Assembly (NCBI GenBank): GCA_044868295.1
Contig: JBIOWF010000054.1
Location: 1-15,929 of the forward strand
From: JBIOWF01 sp044868295
Lineage (GTDB): Bacteria > Actinomycetota > Actinomycetes > Streptosporangiales > Streptosporangiaceae
Reading direction: 5' to 3'
DNA: 15,929 nt
Position numbers and translations under genes: made by a program. Every line of letters starts with the position of its first letter. Position 1 is the first letter of the stretch. Below, in pieces: positions 14,501-15,929 of the stretch. The notes under the pieces are model-generated. The model was not told where the DNA came from, ran no database searches, and was given only the letters and a program-made list of their open reading frames with translations.

Positions 14501-14811
14501 CGGACCGGTTCGGCTCCGCTCAGACGGCCCCAGCGCACCCCGGGGCCGAAAGAGGGTGCGTCGGTCATACGGAGGAGGGCCACGTCCTGGCCGCCGGGAG
14601 CGGTCCACACGAGCGTCGCGGCGTGCCGGGTGGGCGTCCCCTCTGCCGGGTGGCCGAGCCGTACCTCGATCCTGGGCAGTGGCGCGGCGCCGTCGAGCAG
14701 GTTGTGCAGAGCGGTGAGAATCAGCGTGGGCCCGATCCGGTATCCGGACCCGGACCGCAGGCACGAGCCCGCGGTTCCAGCCCGGATGTCGGCCAGTTGA
14801 CGGCTGTCCAC
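11596..14811 (-). CDS. Trypsin-like protease / STAND NTPase / TPR conflict-system protein
   Basis: This 1071-aa protein has three parts. Residues 1-220 form a trypsin-like serine protease with a complete triad: His36 in LTALHNL, Asp76 in GQDVALL and Ser161 in AGVSGAAVF. Residues 270-620 form a STAND-type P-loop NTPase, with Walker A GEGGQGKT (295-302), Walker B LIVVDYAE (Asp363) and the following LLLLARSERSWW. The last 270 residues hold tetratricopeptide-like repeats of the form SLNNLSLRLSETGRHDEGL...AREATAIYR, at least four copies. Such proteins are proposed NTP-controlled sensors in biological-conflict or cell-death systems, where ligand binding at the TPRs would release protease action. 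No signal peptide is seen. The GTG start at 14811 lies 6 bp after the Trypco2 stop without a clear ribosome binding site, so translation is probably coupled. The target is unknown. Confidence 0.85.
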   Translation of the reverse strand: MDSRQLADIRAGTAGSCLRSGSGYRIGPTLILTALHNLLDGAAPLPRIEVRLGHPAEGTPTRHAATLVWTAPGGQDVALLRMTDAPSFGPGVRWGRLSGAEPVRYTGLGFPGFAEYDAGERGVEQLGGVLYPLSTGHRGCFPIEQSVFPDPGVAHSWAGVSGAAVFSDGRDPSGGPSESCSGGRSGGWLLVGVATFGDAGFGNRRLHATPVGAFFHDQTFARLLADDIGAEAALESAHLHTLFRHEGRDPRAGTPGSLLAASRESVAFQGRRSALAELAAWRDGPRRLSLKLIVGEGGQGKTRLARQSIRLTPPDWVAGFLASPRDRTAGPVGGWADDPDHERMNGVVGRLRTGRHSTLIVVDYAESVPDRVGRLIASLVEDPPQRPVRLLLLARSERSWWDNLRAQLERDFPEALTPPVRLPPLADTLDQRYGEYARAVSRFSELMPGFAELRDQAWPELAHYAHVAAPDLSDQAFGNVLTLHMTALSALLRAAMGQDPSLVVDPELELLAHERDYLRRVASRRRLLEALSSRLDPDSRRMDSQQALDRALAGAILLGPCDEERALAVASLAAEPGRHAIGGVDVAVANLAAGAGGVEPAGVPWPYTRDVADWLAALYPPTDHDRATGTVIAAVQPDRLAERLAGQILTEQADTFSPDGALKQPGALTRIAPLAHDLGTAQGLVTILARAATRPAFSQVLDGQLEHLIAAHSERYATAAQLAATAVDRHAPIVNGLVTLGRLDPERLTEQVGVIADGLPQHSLSLAWHTVAITDLHSRVYRKLAEADPGAWSPYLALSLNNLSLRLSETGRHDEGLTAAREATAIYRSLTGASPETWLSFLASSLNVLSNGLAQVGRREEALAISYEATGVSRSLARAEPDTRLPELATSLHNLSLRLAETGQRESSLPVVQEAITIHRELAGNNPGAWLPDLAMSLSNLSVRLGEVNRLDESLTAVREATAIYRTLAEAHPDTWRADCARCLSLTGRVLLVSGRAADAVEPLLHAIGLDRQLHDNAQGSVSRLTGESAAVLHRAYLEDAEGVGAAFRAITGGDIPTWITHPPTDRANDR

Positions 14812-14817
14812 CAGCCG

Positions 14818-15243
14818 CTACCAGGGACGTTCTGCGCCGGATGCCGTCCGTTCGCCACCCTGGCCGTTGGCCGGCCCGTGGCCGTCCCAGTCACGCTCCG
14901 TCTGGTTGGCGACCATCGCGTTGCGGCCGGTTTCGCGGTCCGTCACCGCGAGCTTCAGCGTGATCCGGTGCGTCGTCCCCTTGGCGATCTTGCCTTCGGC
15001 GCCGAGCTCCACCCCGCCGATCGCCACCACGTCGAAGCTGACCTTCGCGCCCGGGGGGGCCTCCTTGGAGATCTCCACCTGAAACTCCAGCTCGGCTTCG
15101 GTGACCTCGAAGCGCAGCCGTTTTCCGGCGCTCTCGTCCTGCGCTTCGGCCAGCTCCACCCGCAGTTGCTTGAGTGCCTCGGCCAACCCGATCCGCGACT
15201 GTTTGCCCACCCTCAACCCCATCTGTCGTACGGCACGGCACAC
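14818..15243 (-). CDS. Trypco2 family (trypsin-co-occurring) protein
   Basis: This protein of up to 141 aa has a helical start, IGLAEALKQLRVELAEAQ, then beta-rich LRFEVTEAELEFQVEISKEA and GAKVSFDVVAIGGVELGAEG, and HRITLKLAVTD. This order is that of the trypsin-co-occurring domain 2 (Trypco2), found next to trypsin-like proteases in NTPase conflict systems; its biochemical role is unknown. It is immediately upstream of, and probably co-translated with, the protease-NTPase gene. The start is unsettled between GTG at 15243 and ATG at 15222. The domain begins at about residue 18 of the longer form, and neither start has a good ribosome binding site. The last 30 residues are polar, Gly-rich and probably disordered. 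Confidence 0.8.
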   Translation of the reverse strand: MCRAVRQMGLRVGKQSRIGLAEALKQLRVELAEAQDESAGKRLRFEVTEAELEFQVEISKEAPPGAKVSFDVVAIGGVELGAEGKIAKGTTHRITLKLAVTDRETGRNAMVANQTERDWDGHGPANGQGGERTASGAERPW

Positions 15244-15369
15244 CTACCGTAGACGCGCCAGATCATCCTGAGGGAGGCAAACGGCGGGATCGGTGTCTTG
15301 AAGCCGCACGGATGGGCGTGGGCGCGTAAAGGGATCGAACCTCTCCACGTTCGGTGCAAGGCTGGGATC
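15244..15369. promoter_or_regulatory. Divergent intergenic region between trypco2 and the TOPRIM gene
   Basis: These 126 bp must contain promoters for both divergent genes. Close to the trypco2 start a TACGGT hexamer can be read on the - strand (15248-15253), a possible -10 box. On the + strand AAGGCT (15358-15363), 6 bp before the GTG, could be the -10 of a leaderless transcript. No convincing -35 box or operator is seen. Confidence 0.3.
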
Positions 15370-15929
15370 GTGAGCGACACGCGAACCGTGGTCCTGGTCG
15401 AGGGAGCCAGTGACAGGTCGGCCGTCGAAGCGTTGGCCGAGCGCCGTGGCCGGAAACTGGCGGCTGAAGGCATCTCCCTTGTGGCGATGGGCGGTGCCAC
15501 GAACATCGGGACGTATGTCGGCAGGTTCGGCCCTTCCGGTCGTGATCTCCGGCTGGCCGGTCTGTGCGACGTAGGGGAGGAAGGAGACTTCCGGAGGGCC
15601 CTCGAGCGCGCCGGCCTTGGATCCAATCTCAGCCGAAGCGATCTGGAGGCGCTCGGATTCTTCGTGTGCGTCGCTGACCTGGAAGACGAGCTGATCCGCG
15701 CCCTCGGCACCGCCACGGTTGAGCGCGTTGTCGACACCGAGGGCGAGCTCAGCTCATTTCGTACGCTCCAGAAGCAACCCGCATGGCGCGGGAGCACCAC
15801 TCATGACCAGCTGCGCCGGTTCATGGGATCGGGCGGTGGCCGCAAGCTCCGCTACTCCGGCCTGCTGGTCGCGGCACTCGATCTCGATCGCGTGCCGCGG
15901 CCGCTGGAGATGCTGCTGGCCCACCTCTG
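15370..15929 (+). CDS. TOPRIM domain (nucleotidyl transferase/hydrolase-type) protein, 3' end outside window
   Basis: This partial ORF has 186 codons with no stop before the window edge. The N-terminus TVVLVEGASDRSAVEALA has the TOPRIM glutamate at Glu11 in LVEG. LAGLCDVGEEGDF supplies the acidic Asp67 and Glu70 cluster, and FFVCVADLEDELIRALG follows. It resembles the short actinobacterial TOPRIM proteins related to the nuclease part of OLD family proteins, usually around 200 aa, so little is probably missing. No ATPase domain is present in the visible part. It starts at GTG 15370, possibly leaderless. It diverges from the conflict module; a functional link is conceivable but unproven. Confidence 0.75.
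   Translation, partial: MSDTRTVVLVEGASDRSAVEALAERRGRKLAAEGISLVAMGGATNIGTYVGRFGPSGRDLRLAGLCDVGEEGDFRRALERAGLGSNLSRSDLEALGFFVCVADLEDELIRALGTATVERVVDTEGELSSFRTLQKQPAWRGSTTHDQLRRFMGSGGGRKLRYSGLLVAALDLDRVPRPLEMLLAHL

Noticed and set aside
15345..15370. Possible RecA-NDp motif before the TOPRIM gene
   Set aside because: Only a few bases of the upstream box match, and the would-be -10 would touch the start codon, so the spacing is wrong.
1..15929. tRNA, rRNA or phage attachment sites
   Set aside because: I saw no cloverleaf-like segments, ribosomal RNA stretches or integrase genes. The only mobile element visible is the IS605-type one.

Overview
This is a high-GC window with GC-rich third codon positions, frequent GTG starts, an apparently leaderless gene and actinobacterial protein families (DUF6493, Trypco2, short TOPRIM proteins). 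It most likely comes from a filamentous actinomycete, perhaps a Streptosporangiales relative. The phylum-level call is well supported; the order is a guess.

Region 1 (1-5270) is a housekeeping catabolic operon on the + strand. It holds an acyl-CoA carboxylase beta subunit of methylcrotonyl-CoA carboxylase type, the biotin-carrying alpha subunit, and an acyl-CoA dehydrogenase. Together they fit leucine and branched-chain acyl-CoA breakdown. Two copies of a 16-bp palindrome lie upstream of the first start, and a strong hairpin follows the last gene. Four separate tandem-repeat tracts (9, 21, 15 and 17 bp units) lie in or beside the alpha-subunit gene.

Region 2 (5270-8847) starts with about 500 bp without a convincing gene. 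It then has an apparently leaderless promoter matching the RecA-NDp/PafBC DNA-damage promoter of actinobacteria (TTGTCGGTCGC-N6-TAGGGT). The promoter drives an 80-codon ORF that looks like a doubly deleted remnant of a SWIM zinc-finger protein. This ORF is ATGA-coupled to an intact 938-aa DUF6493 protein.

Region 3 (8848-11595) is a scrap zone. It contains a fragment of a paralogue of the NTPase described next, the C-terminal end of a glycoside-hydrolase-like gene, an intact IS200/IS605-type element (HUH tyrosine transposase TnpA divergent from RuvC nuclease TnpB), and the C-terminal third of a PfkB sugar kinase.

Region 4 (11596-15243, - strand) is a two-gene module: a Trypco2 protein followed, 6 bp later, by a 1071-aa protein with a trypsin-like protease, a STAND-type P-loop NTPase and TPR repeats. 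This is the architecture of the NTPase-dependent biological-conflict systems described computationally in multicellular bacteria. A divergent TOPRIM-domain protein runs off the right edge.

The most interesting point is that Regions 2-4 look like an accessory island. It joins a DNA-damage-type promoter and an orphan DUF6493 protein to a protease-NTPase conflict module, a relic of a second such module, and an active-looking TnpA/TnpB transposon.
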